DNA of 64,000 nucleotides from Streptomyces olindensis (GCA_000696115.1 JJOH01000008.1:181704-245703); one strand, 5' to 3'. Counted from the first letter of the stretch, positions 42,787 through 51,680 are shown. The notes: generated from the letters alone by a model not told the origin. Numbers and translations are program-made.

Positions 42787-43281
42787 TTACACGCGGGCGG
42801 GTACGCCGGCCAGACCGTCGTCACCATCCTCGCCGTCTTCGGTGCGTCTTTTGCGGTCGCGTGCTCCATCCAGGCTGTCGAGGCTTCCGCGGAGGAAGTC
42901 CGCGAGGGTGCTGGCGGTCTCCGCACCGGCTGAGGCGCCGGGTAGGCCCTCGATACGCAGGCCGGACGTCGTGTGGGCGACGGAGTAGCCCAGTTCCTGG
43001 AGGATGCCGGTGAGTGCGTGGTGCACATAGGCACGTGTGCTGCGGTGCAGGAGGCCGACGCGTCCGTCGGCCAGTCCTTCGGTCTGTTCGCGTGCCGCGG
43101 CTGAGCGTGCGGTAGTGGAGACGAACCACTCCAGTGATGCGGCCCTCGTGCCGGTTGACGAGATCAGCACGCCGACGGCTTGAGTGCGGTCGTCTGTTTC
43201 CGCGACGGGGAGCCCCATGCCTTTGCAGAGGGTCTCCAGTTCGGTCGCGATGTGGTTGCCGTCGTGACGGTGGGTGCCCAT
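42787..43281 (-). CDS. Hypothetical protein of accessory region
   Basis: 164 aa, no family recognised. Central part looks folded (LISSTGTRAASLEWFVSTTA; YVHHALTGILQELGYSVAHT), and the C-terminus is charged with Arg/Asp/Glu runs. Start ATG 43281, 20 bases after the HTH gene, probably one operon. Located just beyond the CHAT/Mrr region at the beginning of an accessory stretch. Confidence 0.6.
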   Translation of the reverse strand: MGTHRHDGNHIATELETLCKGMGLPVAETDDRTQAVGVLISSTGTRAASLEWFVSTTARSAAAREQTEGLADGRVGLLHRSTRAYVHHALTGILQELGYSVAHTTSGLRIEGLPGASAGAETASTLADFLRGSLDSLDGARDRKRRTEDGEDGDDGLAGVPARV

Positions 43282-43301
43282 GAGGGGAGACTTGTCAGGA
43301 C

Positions 43302-43691
43302 TTACTGAGCGGCGGCTCCGGCGAGTGGCCTCTGTCCCATGTAGTACTCCAAGGTGATCTGCATCCCGTTGAGTGTCTCTACCAGCCGCTCGAGTTGTGT
43401 CTTGGTGTCCTCCAGCTCGCTTCGGTAGGACTCCGCACGCCTTTCCGCCGCGACCCGCCCCTCCTTCTCCTTTGCGACGCGGCGTAGGGCTGCAGGCGGG
43501 AGGGTGCGGTCTCCCCCATGGGTGGATCCGGGGATACCGAGCTGTTGCTTACGCTTGTGCACCCAACCGTTCACGGTCCTGCGCGGGACCTCGTATTCGA
43601 TGCTCAGCTCCAGCACGGTCTTGGTCCCGGCGATAACGAGATCCGCCAGTTCCGCGCGCTTCTCCGGTGACAGCTTGGACTGGAACGTCAC
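43302..43691 (-). CDS. HTH and coiled-coil protein
   Basis: 129 aa. An HTH of the transposase/psq type (KLSPEKRAELADLVIAGTKT, then EYEVPRRTVNGWVHKRKQQL) is followed by a basic linker and a long coiled coil (EGRVAAERRAESYRSELEDT to the C-terminus). GTG 43691 is chosen since MTFQSKLS begins just before the HTH. Could be a small DNA-binding regulator or a remnant of an IS OrfA; the coiled coil favours a regulator. The next 266 bases hold no clear gene. Confidence 0.6.
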   Translation of the reverse strand: MTFQSKLSPEKRAELADLVIAGTKTVLELSIEYEVPRRTVNGWVHKRKQQLGIPGSTHGGDRTLPPAALRRVAKEKEGRVAAERRAESYRSELEDTKTQLERLVETLNGMQITLEYYMGQRPLAGAAAQ

Positions 43692-43957
43692 TGCGTACCT
43701 CTGCCTTTCGATCAAGGGCTGTCTCACGCGAGGTAACTTCGCCTGCGCGGGAGAGGTGCGAACGTAGACGGAATCCCATCCGACTGTGCGACTAATGCTG
43801 TTGAAGGTGACGCCTCGTCAACGGAGCTGCTCGGGCAAGACGACCCTCGCCTTCGCGGTGGCCGGTCGGCTCGGGAAGGTGGCCGTGAGCGACGGTTCGC
43901 GAGACCTTCACCACCGCTTCCGCCCGCTGATCCCACCTCATCAGGAGACCCCCGCAC

Positions 43958-44325
43958 ATGCGTGCTCACGAGCTGACCGTCGGCCGTACTTTCGGCGTCA
44001 CCTTCGACCACGGGGAGGACTTCTTCGAGGCGCTGTCCACCTTTTGCCGGGACAACGGCGTACGGCAGGGCTACATGCCCTCGTTCATCGGGGCCTTCGC
44101 GGAGGCCGAGATCGTGGGTGCCTGCGAGAAGCTCGCCGACCCGGACGCACCGGTCTGGGCGAAGACGTACGTCACTAACGTCGAGGCGTTCGGCGCGGGC
44201 ACCATCTCCTCAGCGCCAAGGTCCAGTTCCTCAGCGAGCTGCTGATCGTGGAGGTCACTTCGCCCACGATGACCCGGCCCCGGAACCCCGACCTCTACGA
44301 CGTTCCGCTGCTCACGTTCGGCTGA
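43958..44325 (+). pseudogene. Broken PCC/DUF296 domain gene
   Basis: The first 83 codons (MRAHELTVGRTFGVTFDHGE ... NVEAFGAGTI) match a PCC/DUF296 protein. Then the frame breaks at about 44207, and the family C-terminus continues two bases out of register from 44209 (LSAKVQFLSELLIVEV, NPDLYDVPLLTFG, stop 44325). About 30 residues holding the conserved metal-binding histidines are missing, so an internal deletion, not a simple frameshift, has killed it. Confidence 0.75.
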
Positions 44326-44935
44326 CCGGAAGGAGCCGGCGAAGCCAGGGGTGGTTGGGCGCGATCACCTTGATCGCGTCTGCCAGCCAGGCACGTGCCG
44401 GAGCGTCGAGCAGCGGCAGTACCGCTTTGAAGTCGGTCTCGTCCTTGTCCCGGGTCGCCTTGGCCTTGTAGAAGAGCTGCACCTCGGGCGCGAGATACGG
44501 GATGCCGGCCTCGCTTGTTCGCCCGAGCTGATCGATCGGGAGCCGGATCTCCGGGGTGCGCCGTGAGACCCACTGGGTGCCCTCGGCCTCGTCCAGCATG
44601 AGCTGCACCGACCAGGGCGCCTTGGAAGTGCGGCGGCACCAGATGTCGTGGAGCGGCGGCCGAAGGACCTCTCCAGGACGCCACGGTCGCAACTCCCCCT
44701 GGCCGGGCGGATCCGCCACGTGCAGGTCCCAGTCGGCCAGCAGTTCATGTGCGAGGACCTGGTCACGCCGGAGGACGAGGACGTCGAGATCGCCGTGTGC
44801 GCGCAGCTCGCGGCCGACCGCGAGTTCGATCGCGTAGCCACCGGCGATCCACCACGGGAAGTCCGCCTTGGCGAAGACCTCGGCCACATCCTCGGGACGT
44901 TCCGGTACCCAGCGTCCCAACACGTCAGCACTCAC
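44312..44935 (-). CDS. Nucleotidyltransferase-like protein
   Basis: 207 aa with the nucleotidyltransferase (AadA/LinB-like) core: WWIAGGYAIELAVGRELRAH, then GDLDVLVLRRD, giving the Gly-Gly and Asp-x-Asp metal site. Later: LFYKAKATRDKDETDFKAVL. It is similar to small aminoglycoside-adenylyltransferase-like proteins common in Streptomyces, but resistance is not shown. GTG 44935 chosen (GGGAG in front); an in-frame ATG at 45061 would add 42 residues. Confidence 0.72.
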   Translation of the reverse strand: MSADVLGRWVPERPEDVAEVFAKADFPWWIAGGYAIELAVGRELRAHGDLDVLVLRRDQVLAHELLADWDLHVADPPGQGELRPWRPGEVLRPPLHDIWCRRTSKAPWSVQLMLDEAEGTQWVSRRTPEIRLPIDQLGRTSEAGIPYLAPEVQLFYKAKATRDKDETDFKAVLPLLDAPARAWLADAIKVIAPNHPWLRRLLPVSRT

Positions 44936-45263
44936 CCGCCCATACTCCCAGTGACCAGACGGACGGAAGCGCAGGCCGACGGCGGGTCGGCGGTCTCGCT
45001 GGAGTGCCTTGTAGCCCGCTCGCACCCTGCGCTCATAAACGCCTATGAGCATCAGGAGCATCGGCAGCCATCGTTAAGCGAGTGACTCGCGACCGGTCTC
45101 GTTGCCGGGTGCTTGAGCCACGACTCTCCCAGGGGCCGGACACACTCGATGCCAATTGCTTTCTGATGCTTCGTACGCCTTTCGGTGTCGTACCCACTGC
45201 CGTGACCATTCCGGAGCCGTGGGAGGAGGCCACCGACGTCACTCACAGGAGGTCCGCCGCCCG

Positions 45264-45794
45264 ATGATCAGTGCGCCGTCTGCCGCCCTTGTGTACCGCT
45301 GGACCGACCACACCATCAACCCGCCGGGCGAAGCCCGCTCGGTCCTGCGACGTGTTCTCAAAGATCTGGGCCTCTCCGACGACGTCATCAGTGACGGAGT
45401 CCTGGCGGTCTCGGAACTCGTGGCAAACGCGCACGAGCACGCGTGCGGCCCCTACGAGGTGCACCTTCGCTCTGTTGCCGGGAGATACATCTGCGAGATC
45501 CACGACGGGAAACCTCTGCTTCCTACGGGCCTCTACCTGGCTGCCGTGGCCTCGCCGGAAGCCACCGCATCGGAGGCAGTGAGTGGGCTGCTCACTGAGC
45601 GCGGACGGGGCCTGCTCATCGTGAACGAGCTGACCCAGGGACAGTGGGGGTTCCAGGTCACGGACTGGGGAACCAAGGCCGCCTGGGTGGTTCTGGCGGA
45701 GGCTTCGGCGGCGAGGAAACCAGAGGCAGCCAGACGTGACGGCCGCGCCGAGGAAGCCCGGCTATCAGATGTCCTAACGAAACAGTCCTCGTAG
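45264..45794 (+). CDS. RsbW-like ATP-binding protein
   Basis: 176 aa HATPase_c protein of the anti-sigma/regulatory kinase type: VLAVSELVANAHEHACGPYE (N box), CEIHDGKP (G1-like) and TERGRGLLIVNELTQGQWGF (G2). AGGAGGT at 45247-45253 supports ATG 45264. The G1 Asp-x-Gly-x-Gly motif is altered (DGKPLLP), so kinase activity may be reduced. No STAS partner adjacent. Confidence 0.8.
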   Translation: MISAPSAALVYRWTDHTINPPGEARSVLRRVLKDLGLSDDVISDGVLAVSELVANAHEHACGPYEVHLRSVAGRYICEIHDGKPLLPTGLYLAAVASPEATASEAVSGLLTERGRGLLIVNELTQGQWGFQVTDWGTKAAWVVLAEASAARKPEAARRDGRAEEARLSDVLTKQSS

Positions 45795-45801
45795 ACCTTG
45801 G

Positions 45802-46041
45802 TCAAGGCCGCTCCACCTCGAAGATGACCTCTGGGGCTGGTCGCAGGCCCGCGCCGCTGGAGATCACAAGCGCATGCGCCGCAAAGAGTGGCGGATGCGC
45901 AATCAGCCCTTCGCCGATGTGTGCCACGCCGCATTGCGCCATGCCGTGTCTGATCATGCTGCACGCATCTTCATGGATACGGATCCGGCCATCCTCGACC
46001 TACTCAGGGACGAGGAACTGCGTGCGACCCTCCTGGCGTGA
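45802..46041 (+). pseudogene. 3' remnant of an unknown gene
   Basis: After a stop at about 45780 the frame is open to TGA 46041 and encodes a protein-like end (LEDDLWGWSQARAAGDHKRM, then DTDPAILDLLRDEELRATLL), but there is no start codon with a ribosome site; the first ATG is at 45874 (55 aa). It reads like the last third of a gene cut by rearrangement. Family not recognised. Confidence 0.4.
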
Positions 46042-46130
46042 AGGGCCGCAGCAGCGCAGTGAACCTCTGTGTCCATGCCTGAGGCACCCTGGGCGAGCGG
46101 CGACCGCAGTTCCTGCCGCCGGAGTGCGAC

Positions 46131-46625
46131 CTACGCCTCTGCCTCTGCCGCCGATGCTCGCCCGACGATGAAGGAGAGCTCGCCGCGATACGTCGAACCC
46201 AGCGCACTGACGACCCCGACCGTCGGCCCGGGCCCATTCTTCATGCGGCTCACGTAGTTCTCAGGAAGCAGCACCCGGTCACCGACTTCAAGACGGCCGC
46301 CCCCACGCCAGCGGTACGCGTACCGACCGACTTCTACGACTTGGTCGCCGGCGATTTCGTGGACGCGCGTGGCATCGTCCAGGCGTTGCTCGAGCTCCTT
46401 GACCCGACGCTCCAGCCACTCGATTTTGGATTGTGCCGAGCTGGCCCCGGACTTGCTGCCCTGCTCGTACCCCTCACTCCACCCCCGGCGATGCGCCGCC
46501 GCGACTGCGCGGTCCTCGTCAGTCGCGTGCGTGCCGCAAGCCACGTCCGATCCGTAGATCCGCACCCGGCACGGCTTGCCTGAACGGGTTGGTCTTCCAC
46601 ACGTCTTTTGTTCCTGCGCGCTCAC
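46131..46625 (-). CDS. Hypothetical coiled-coil protein
   Basis: 164 aa from GTG 46625 (GGGGAG in front). The N-terminus has a Cys pair and Cys-x-His region (CGRPTRSGKPCRVRIYGSDV, CGTH) that could bind zinc, as in small HNH/phage-associated proteins. Then a coiled coil (SKIEWLERRVKELEQRLDDA) and a small beta domain (VGRYAYRWRGGGRLEVGDRV). It lies next to the left end of the AICE and probably belongs to an older element. Confidence 0.58.
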   Translation of the reverse strand: MSAQEQKTCGRPTRSGKPCRVRIYGSDVACGTHATDEDRAVAAAHRRGWSEGYEQGSKSGASSAQSKIEWLERRVKELEQRLDDATRVHEIAGDQVVEVGRYAYRWRGGGRLEVGDRVLLPENYVSRMKNGPGPTVGVVSALGSTYRGELSFIVGRASAAEAEA

Positions 46626-46717
46626 CGCACTGCTCCCCTCAGTCGGCTGGTGCGACGAAGCTAGCCGGTTGCCCTTGTCGGGCGCGCACGATCACGACAA
46701 CTGAGACCAGAGACCAA

Positions 46718-46756
46718 CGAGGCTCCGACCCGGGGTGCGGATCGGAGCCTCGTTTT
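46718..46756 (+). terminator. Intrinsic terminator left of attL
   Basis: Perfect 11-bp stem (CGAGGCTCCGA with TCGGAGCCTCG) followed by TTTT. It stands in the same place relative to the tRNA 3' repeat as the integrase terminator at the other end (62101-62136). Confidence 0.75.
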
Positions 46757-46769
46757 GGCTGGTCAGCCA

Positions 46770-46825
46770 TGGCGGAGGATACGAGATTCGAACTCGTGAG
46801 GGGTTGCCCCCAACACGCTTTCCAA
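46770..46825. repeat. attL: 56-bp direct repeat of tRNA-Ser(GGA) 3' half
   Basis: Identical over 56 bases to 62157-62212. On the minus strand it covers the CCA end, discriminator, T arm, variable arm and the anticodon stem/loop up to GGAA. Beyond 46825 the sequence departs from the tRNA, so it is a truncated copy and not a gene. Confidence 0.93.
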
Positions 46826-46939
46826 CTGTGTTGGTGGGGTGGCGCGCACCATCCAGGGGCGTTCACCTGCGTTCATGGGCGGATGGTCGGTCTGGGGAAG
46901 TGGGCCAGTGGTCTCGTCTGAACGTCCGCGAACGATGAT

Positions 46940-46962
46940 GAATGAGACGGGAACTGAGACGG
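46940..46962 (+). promoter_or_regulatory. Left arm-type integrase site candidates
   Basis: GAATGAGACGG (46940-46950) and AACTGAGACGG (46952-46962) repeat a motif also found twice at the right end (62072-62094), in the same orientation, about 120 bases inside the left core repeat. Arm-site role is inferred. Confidence 0.5.
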
Positions 46963-47110
46963 TGGCGACCGGCCGGATACTTGCTCCTGCCCCATGAGCC
47001 ACAGAGAGCTCGCCCCCCAGGGGTGGCCTTCTGAGCGACCGACTCGTGCGAGGCGACCGGCCGATCAACTGCCTGCTGACGGCCTAGGAGCGGCAGCAAC
47101 GTCGGCCGCC

Positions 47111-47302
47111 CTACTCCATGACGGCGTGCAGGACTGTCACGGCCGTAGCGAAAGCGCCGAGCGCAGCGAGTGGGCCCGCCATCATGAACGCCGCGCCCGC
47201 CGCGCCGCTGGCGGCGATCAGGATGACTGCCCACCTTTGCGGAAGCCGTTCCGGACCGGGTGTGGTGTTTCCTGAAGTTGCTCGTCGTCGTACGTTGGCC
47301 AT
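47111..47302 (-). CDS. Small membrane protein of AICE
   Basis: 63 aa from ATG 47302: basic start (MANVRRRATSGNTTPGPERL), then one or two hydrophobic helices (WAVILIAASGAAGAAFMMAG; LAALGAFATAVTVLHAV). Similar small membrane proteins occur near the left end of other Streptomyces elements, as I recall. Function unknown. The 285 bases between attL and this gene hold only the arm-site repeats. Confidence 0.6.
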   Translation of the reverse strand: MANVRRRATSGNTTPGPERLPQRWAVILIAASGAAGAAFMMAGPLAALGAFATAVTVLHAVME

Positions 47303-47452
47303 TGCATCTACCAATCACAGGTTGGTGTAGAGCGGTCCCGGTTGCCCCCGGGGCCGTTCGCGTTTTCCGAGGCGAACGGCGTGCCGCTGAGCCCTCCCTT
47401 AAGCGGCTCACCACTCATTCTGAGCTCCCCGAAAGAGGGGTAGCTCAGACCT

Positions 47453-47537
47453 GATCAAGGTTTTGATCCGCATGCCAGGTGACTGTTAACTAGGATGCTT
47501 ATGTGCGGGTCAAAACACTTAGATCAAAACCATGATC
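47453..47537 (+). promoter_or_regulatory. Paired 16-bp operator-like palindromes with promoter candidate
   Basis: GATCAAGGTTTTGATC (47453-47468) and GATCAAAACCATGATC (47522-47537) are reverse complements of each other at 15 of 16 positions. A promoter candidate (TTGATC at 47463, 17 bases, TTAACT at 47486) lies between. The layout suggests control of the following gene. Confidence 0.5.
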
Positions 47538-47545
47538 GGAACGCC

Positions 47546-48640
47546 GTGTCTGGTGAACTCGAAGCCGTCACCCGCCGGGTGCGCCGGCTGTCTCGACTGA
47601 AGGAAGATCGCTTCGTGCAGCGCGCGAACCGGGTCCTCGAAGGGGTCTGGGACCGGGGGCGCCGACCGGAGAAGATCATGTTGCGGAGCGGCTTGTTGCT
47701 GTCCCGCCCGGAAGATCCCGCCCCTCCGCTCGCGCAGCTCCTGCGTCCCCGCGGGGTCGCCCTGCGGTTCTACCTGCTAGCAGTGTTTGAGGCCCAGTGC
47801 CGCCTCGGCGTCGGGGACGAGTGGACTCGAAGGGGCAGCCCGCCGCTCAAGGGCCCTGGCTCATGGTCCGACTTCATCGCGATCGACGGAGCCTACGACA
47901 AGCCGAGCGGTACCTACATGCCAGCCACCACTTGGGACCGGGACATCCAGGTCCTGCGCCGACAGCAGATCCACGGGGCACTTCGGACGCTGGAGAACCT
48001 AAGGCCCGACGCCGGGCGCGGCCTGGTCGAGATGCCCCGGACGGCGAGGGGCGGTGGCCGGGACTACGCGGCGTTCTCCCTCATGCAGGAGACGGGGGGC
48101 GGCGATGCCCAGACGCCCGCGCTTTACTCCGTCCCGGCGAGCAGATGGCACACCACCCTCAGCCTGCCCGTGGATTTCTTTCTACGCGGCTGGATCCAGG
48201 TCCTGCAGCCGTCGGAGGTGGCCACCTGGATGATCTTGCGATGGCTTGCCCAGACCTACACGAAGGTCTACGCGGAGTCCGGAGCGTACCTGTACGCAAA
48301 CGACCGCCTGGGCGCCTTCCGGCTGCGTCGGGACTCTTACGAGGACGCCTGCAACCGGCTGTGCGAATTCGGCCTGCTCCGCGACGCCGACATGGGCCCT
48401 GCCAGCTCCCCGGGAGGCAAGTCTCTGTCAGGGTGGGGCCCGGCGCCCGCGCAGGTTGGGGCTCAAGAGTTCCTCTTCAGCCATCCGGCCCGCCCGGATC
48501 GTCACGAGCCCGACCACTATCGACTGGCCGACGAGGGCCTCGGCCAGGACGCCACAGACAAGTGCTACAAGGAGCTTCTTCTGAGGAAGCATCACCTCCT
48601 GCAGCGACGAGCGGGTGCCGAGACCCCCGCGCCGAGCTGA
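47546..48640 (+). CDS. Hypothetical AICE protein, possibly replication- or cargo-related
   Basis: 364 aa. No domain recognised with confidence. The N-terminus is Arg-rich and helical (VTRRVRRLSRLKEDRFVQRA), and later parts mix helices and strands (LRPRGVALRFYLLAVFEAQC; LPVDFFLRGWIQVLQPSEVA, TWMILRWLAQTY), reminiscent of winged-helix plasmid proteins but not enough to assign. GTG 47546 is preferred because an operator-like palindrome covers the alternative ATG 47495. Codon use is typical for the host. Confidence 0.62.
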   Translation: MSGELEAVTRRVRRLSRLKEDRFVQRANRVLEGVWDRGRRPEKIMLRSGLLLSRPEDPAPPLAQLLRPRGVALRFYLLAVFEAQCRLGVGDEWTRRGSPPLKGPGSWSDFIAIDGAYDKPSGTYMPATTWDRDIQVLRRQQIHGALRTLENLRPDAGRGLVEMPRTARGGGRDYAAFSLMQETGGGDAQTPALYSVPASRWHTTLSLPVDFFLRGWIQVLQPSEVATWMILRWLAQTYTKVYAESGAYLYANDRLGAFRLRRDSYEDACNRLCEFGLLRDADMGPASSPGGKSLSGWGPAPAQVGAQEFLFSHPARPDRHEPDHYRLADEGLGQDATDKCYKELLLRKHHLLQRRAGAETPAPS

Positions 48641-49177
48641 CAGACCTGTTCCGGGGCCTGAGGACGACGTAGAGGTGTAAGCCCACCCGGCAGCGGGTCG
48701 CAAACTGGGAGCGCGACCACGCGTTCGACTTCCTACGTGGCCATCCGATGCGTACCCGCCACGTTCTCGGCTGGAAGGCTTGGGTCTTCTGTGACGCGAT
48801 CACTGCACTGACCCCCGTCGGAACCAGCTCCAGCATCTCGAAGCCGTCGCCGAGTCCCCACTGTTCCTCGTGCGCCCCCCCGCATGATCTGGCACGCGAA
48901 TGGCACGACCCTCGCCCCTCCGATGCCTCAGCCGACGAACATCAGTCAACGGTGAGCGTGACTACCGATTAGGCATGTGTGACCAGGTACCTGATGTCCG
49001 TGAAAGCGGAACAAAACACAGTGGTCCTTGATAGAGGCCTGTGCGCACGGCGAGTGGGCGGAGCCTGGGGGCCTGCGCCCCCATTCTGCTCATACTCAAG
49101 TTGCAAGCCCTGCTCCGGAAGCGCAGGATTTATATAAGGACAGCCATCGATCGGCGAGCGGCTCGCCTGGGGGAATC
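48641..49177. other. Non-coding stretch before the dGTPase gene
   Basis: 537 bases with no supported gene. Short fragments (for example a peptide-like WERDHAFDFLRGHPMRTRHV at 48700-48765, plus strand) look like remains of decayed genes. Base composition falls from about 49.1 kb, marking the start of the lower-GC cargo. Confidence 0.4.
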
Positions 49178-50557
49178 ATGAATGGCGCACCCAATAGCAA
49201 TGGACCCGCAGCGAGAAGGCATGCAGAAGAGGGGACATCTAGGCGAAGCCCCTTCGAGCGGGACCGTGATCGTCTTCTTTACTCTTCGGCGTTTCGTCGA
49301 CTTGCGGGAGTCACGCAGGTCGCGGCAGTCCGAGAACTTCACCTACTGCACAATCGATTGACTCACAGTCTAAAGGTTGCGCAGGTTGGTCGCCGTTTGG
49401 CGCAGAGGCTTTCCAATTCGTCCAGCCTTGGTACCGATGATGACGAGAAGAACTTCCCAGACGTAGTAGAGGCTGCTGGGCTTGCGCATGACATCGGTCA
49501 TCCTCCATTTGGGCATGTGGCTGAGGCGGCACTCGCTGCGAAGATGGCACCCTATGGCGGTTTTGAAGGCAATGCGCAATCCTTTAGAGTCGTCACCAAG
49601 TTGGCTATTCATCAGAGTGTGGACACCGGCCTCGACCTGACGCGAGCAACACTAAATGCCATCCTTAAGTACCCTCAGTACCAGGATGAATCATCGTACG
49701 TAGATCTTTCCACCCCTTGGTATGACCGCCGGCGGGGTAAAAAGTGGGGGGCCTATCGAAGCGAAAAGGAAGATTTTGAGCACGCTCGGGATGGTCTGCC
49801 AAACGGAGTTCGCAGCCCAGGAGCAATTCTGATGGACTGGGCAGATGACATCTCCTATGTCGTCCATGACCTTCATGACTACTTCAGGGCAGGCTTGGTT
49901 CCCCTGCACTCGTTGCGCTACGAGGAAAGCTCGGAATATGATGAGTTTATGCAGTTTTCCGACTCATGGAGGAAGAGTCGCCAGTACTTGCGGTTCAATG
50001 AGCAATCCTTCGTGGATGCGTATCGGGATCTTGCCCAGATTATGCCTCTTCGTAAGTGGAGGGACGGGCGGGCAGATCGAGTGGACCTAGACGCAATGAC
50101 GCGCACGCTCACCGTGCAGTTCATTGAGGCTGCCCAGGCCGATGGTAGCCGCGGCATCCGGATAGACGTCGAAGCCGAGTATCGCGTGGAAGTACTCAAA
50201 ATGTTGACCTTCTTCTACGTTATAAAGCGGCCTAGTCTGGCAATGTCACAGGAAGGGCAGAAGGCTGTTATAGGTAGACTGTTCGACGACCTGTTGGCAA
50301 TCTTTTCCGAGCATCGTGAGGGTGGTGGCAAGGCAGACATTGATCACCCTGTCCCGTTCTTGCTGGACGACATTTACGAAGGAATGGTGAGAAACGAGAG
50401 CAGAACCGGATACCAGAGGAAGACCGAGACCCGGCTAGCTAGGGCGGTTTGTGATTTCATCTGCACCATGACGGAAGATCAGGCTGTCAACTTGTATGAG
50501 CGCATCACGGGTAATAGGGCTTCTACAGGATCCATGTTTGGTACGTGGTTCAACTGA
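49178..50557 (+). CDS. dGTPase-family HD-domain phosphohydrolase
   Basis: 459 aa. Family marks: SPFERDRDRLLYSSAFRRLA, THSLKVAQVGRRLAQRL (His63), GLAHDIGHPPFGHVAEAAL (His104-Asp105) and MDWADDISYVVHDLHDYFRA (second Asp). It would hydrolyse dNTPs to nucleosides and triphosphate. ATG 49178 has GGGGGAA in front. The codon choice is foreign for the region (frequent A/T third positions, codons such as ATA and AGA). As element cargo next to a HEPN/ATPase pair, a phage-defence role by dNTP depletion is plausible; a housekeeping dgt gene is normally found elsewhere on the Streptomyces chromosome. Confidence 0.88.
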   Translation: MNGAPNSNGPAARRHAEEGTSRRSPFERDRDRLLYSSAFRRLAGVTQVAAVRELHLLHNRLTHSLKVAQVGRRLAQRLSNSSSLGTDDDEKNFPDVVEAAGLAHDIGHPPFGHVAEAALAAKMAPYGGFEGNAQSFRVVTKLAIHQSVDTGLDLTRATLNAILKYPQYQDESSYVDLSTPWYDRRRGKKWGAYRSEKEDFEHARDGLPNGVRSPGAILMDWADDISYVVHDLHDYFRAGLVPLHSLRYEESSEYDEFMQFSDSWRKSRQYLRFNEQSFVDAYRDLAQIMPLRKWRDGRADRVDLDAMTRTLTVQFIEAAQADGSRGIRIDVEAEYRVEVLKMLTFFYVIKRPSLAMSQEGQKAVIGRLFDDLLAIFSEHREGGGKADIDHPVPFLLDDIYEGMVRNESRTGYQRKTETRLARAVCDFICTMTEDQAVNLYERITGNRASTGSMFGTWFN

Positions 50558-51170
50558 ATGAAGGGGGGCCACTACTTGGGCGACTACGAGGGGACGGATT
50601 TTGGCGGGACGCTTCCGGGCCGGCCGCCAACAGGGCTTGATGAGATGGGAAGTCCGGCTCGACGCCGCAGTGGACGCGATGCGAGCTCTTACAACAGCGT
50701 TTAGTCATGCTGTCCGGGCAGCCTTCAAGACTGATTGAGCCTCCGCGCTTCATCATGATCAGCTCGACCATGCGTTGTCCCCGAGACCGACCAACCGCTG
50801 TCACCTTCGGGCGATCATGCACTGTGGTCCGGCGCCGTCCGTTGATGTACGCGCCTATAGCACACGTCTTGACAGAGACACCCCACCTTGCGGCACAGCT
50901 ACCCCTAAGGAAGCCCGCATAGCGTCAGGGCGCTGGCCTGAGGGTGCGCGGTTGGGCGGCTAAGAGGACTGTCACTGCAGGTCGCCGTTGGTCGACCTCG
51001 GGTGCCCTCGCCGGACTGCCCGTGCATGGAGGTCATGCGACGATCGCAATCACTGCGATCAATGCCTGGAAACGCTGGGTAAGCCAATCGTTCCCTGGGT
51101 AGTGTGCCGTGTCGGTGCCAACTAGCCTTGTTGGTGCTGGTGAGGGCCACCAACGGGTAGCGGGGATTAC
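50558..51170. other. Non-coding stretch with operator-like repeat before HEPN gene
   Basis: 613 bases without a convincing gene. Just before the HEPN start, GTTGGTG (51130-51136) and CACCAAC (51148-51154) form an inverted repeat, with a further CCAAC/GTTGG pair around 51118-51134. This may be a regulator site for the pair downstream. A weak ribosome site GGGGA precedes ATG 51171. Confidence 0.4.
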
Positions 51171-51680
51171 ATGCCAACCGTCACGCTTGCCGATCAATTG
51201 CTGCTGCATATCTCCACTAGCAAGAGCGCGACGATATCCGCCCTCCCGGCAGGTGGTAGTAAGTACCCTTTTCCTACGGCTCAACTGCTGCAACAGGTGG
51301 TATCGGATCGGCTGCTTCTGGCAGGAGGGCACCTCAGGGCTGGCGACGCTCTCCTCTTTGGCATGCAATACAGATCGGCAATCAGCCGTTTCTACTACGC
51401 GATGTACCAAGCCGCACGTGCCATTGCTTTTGCGGAAACTAAGGGCGACGATCACGAGCGCCATAACGTTTTGCCTCGCAATCTACCATCAAATATTGAC
51501 AACCTGCCTGCAAGGGCAACTGAGCTCGTAGACGCTCGCCTTCTGCGAAATCAGGCCGATTACGATGTCTATCCAATCAGCGAGTCGGATTGGGAGAATG
51601 ACGCTCGTGCCCTTTCGGCAACGGCAGCCAATTTCGTCCAAGCGTGCGAATCCTTCGCCCTAACGAACGGATATATCTGA
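51171..51680 (+). CDS. HEPN-domain protein (UPF0332-like)
   Basis: 169 aa. The core is typical for HEPN helical proteins: YRSAISRFYYAMYQAARAIA and later LLRNQADYDVYPISESDWEN, matching the RxxADY part of UPF0332. HEPN proteins are often RNases in toxin-antitoxin or defence systems, but the catalytic R-x4-6-H motif is not clear here (nearest: HERHNV), so it could be non-catalytic. Stop overlaps the start of the ATPase gene (TGATG). Confidence 0.75.
   Translation: MPTVTLADQLLLHISTSKSATISALPAGGSKYPFPTAQLLQQVVSDRLLLAGGHLRAGDALLFGMQYRSAISRFYYAMYQAARAIAFAETKGDDHERHNVLPRNLPSNIDNLPARATELVDARLLRNQADYDVYPISESDWENDARALSATAANFVQACESFALTNGYI

Noticed and set aside
46770..46860. Second tRNA-Ser gene at attL
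   Set aside because: Only the 3' half matches; the 5' half cannot form acceptor, D or full anticodon stems.
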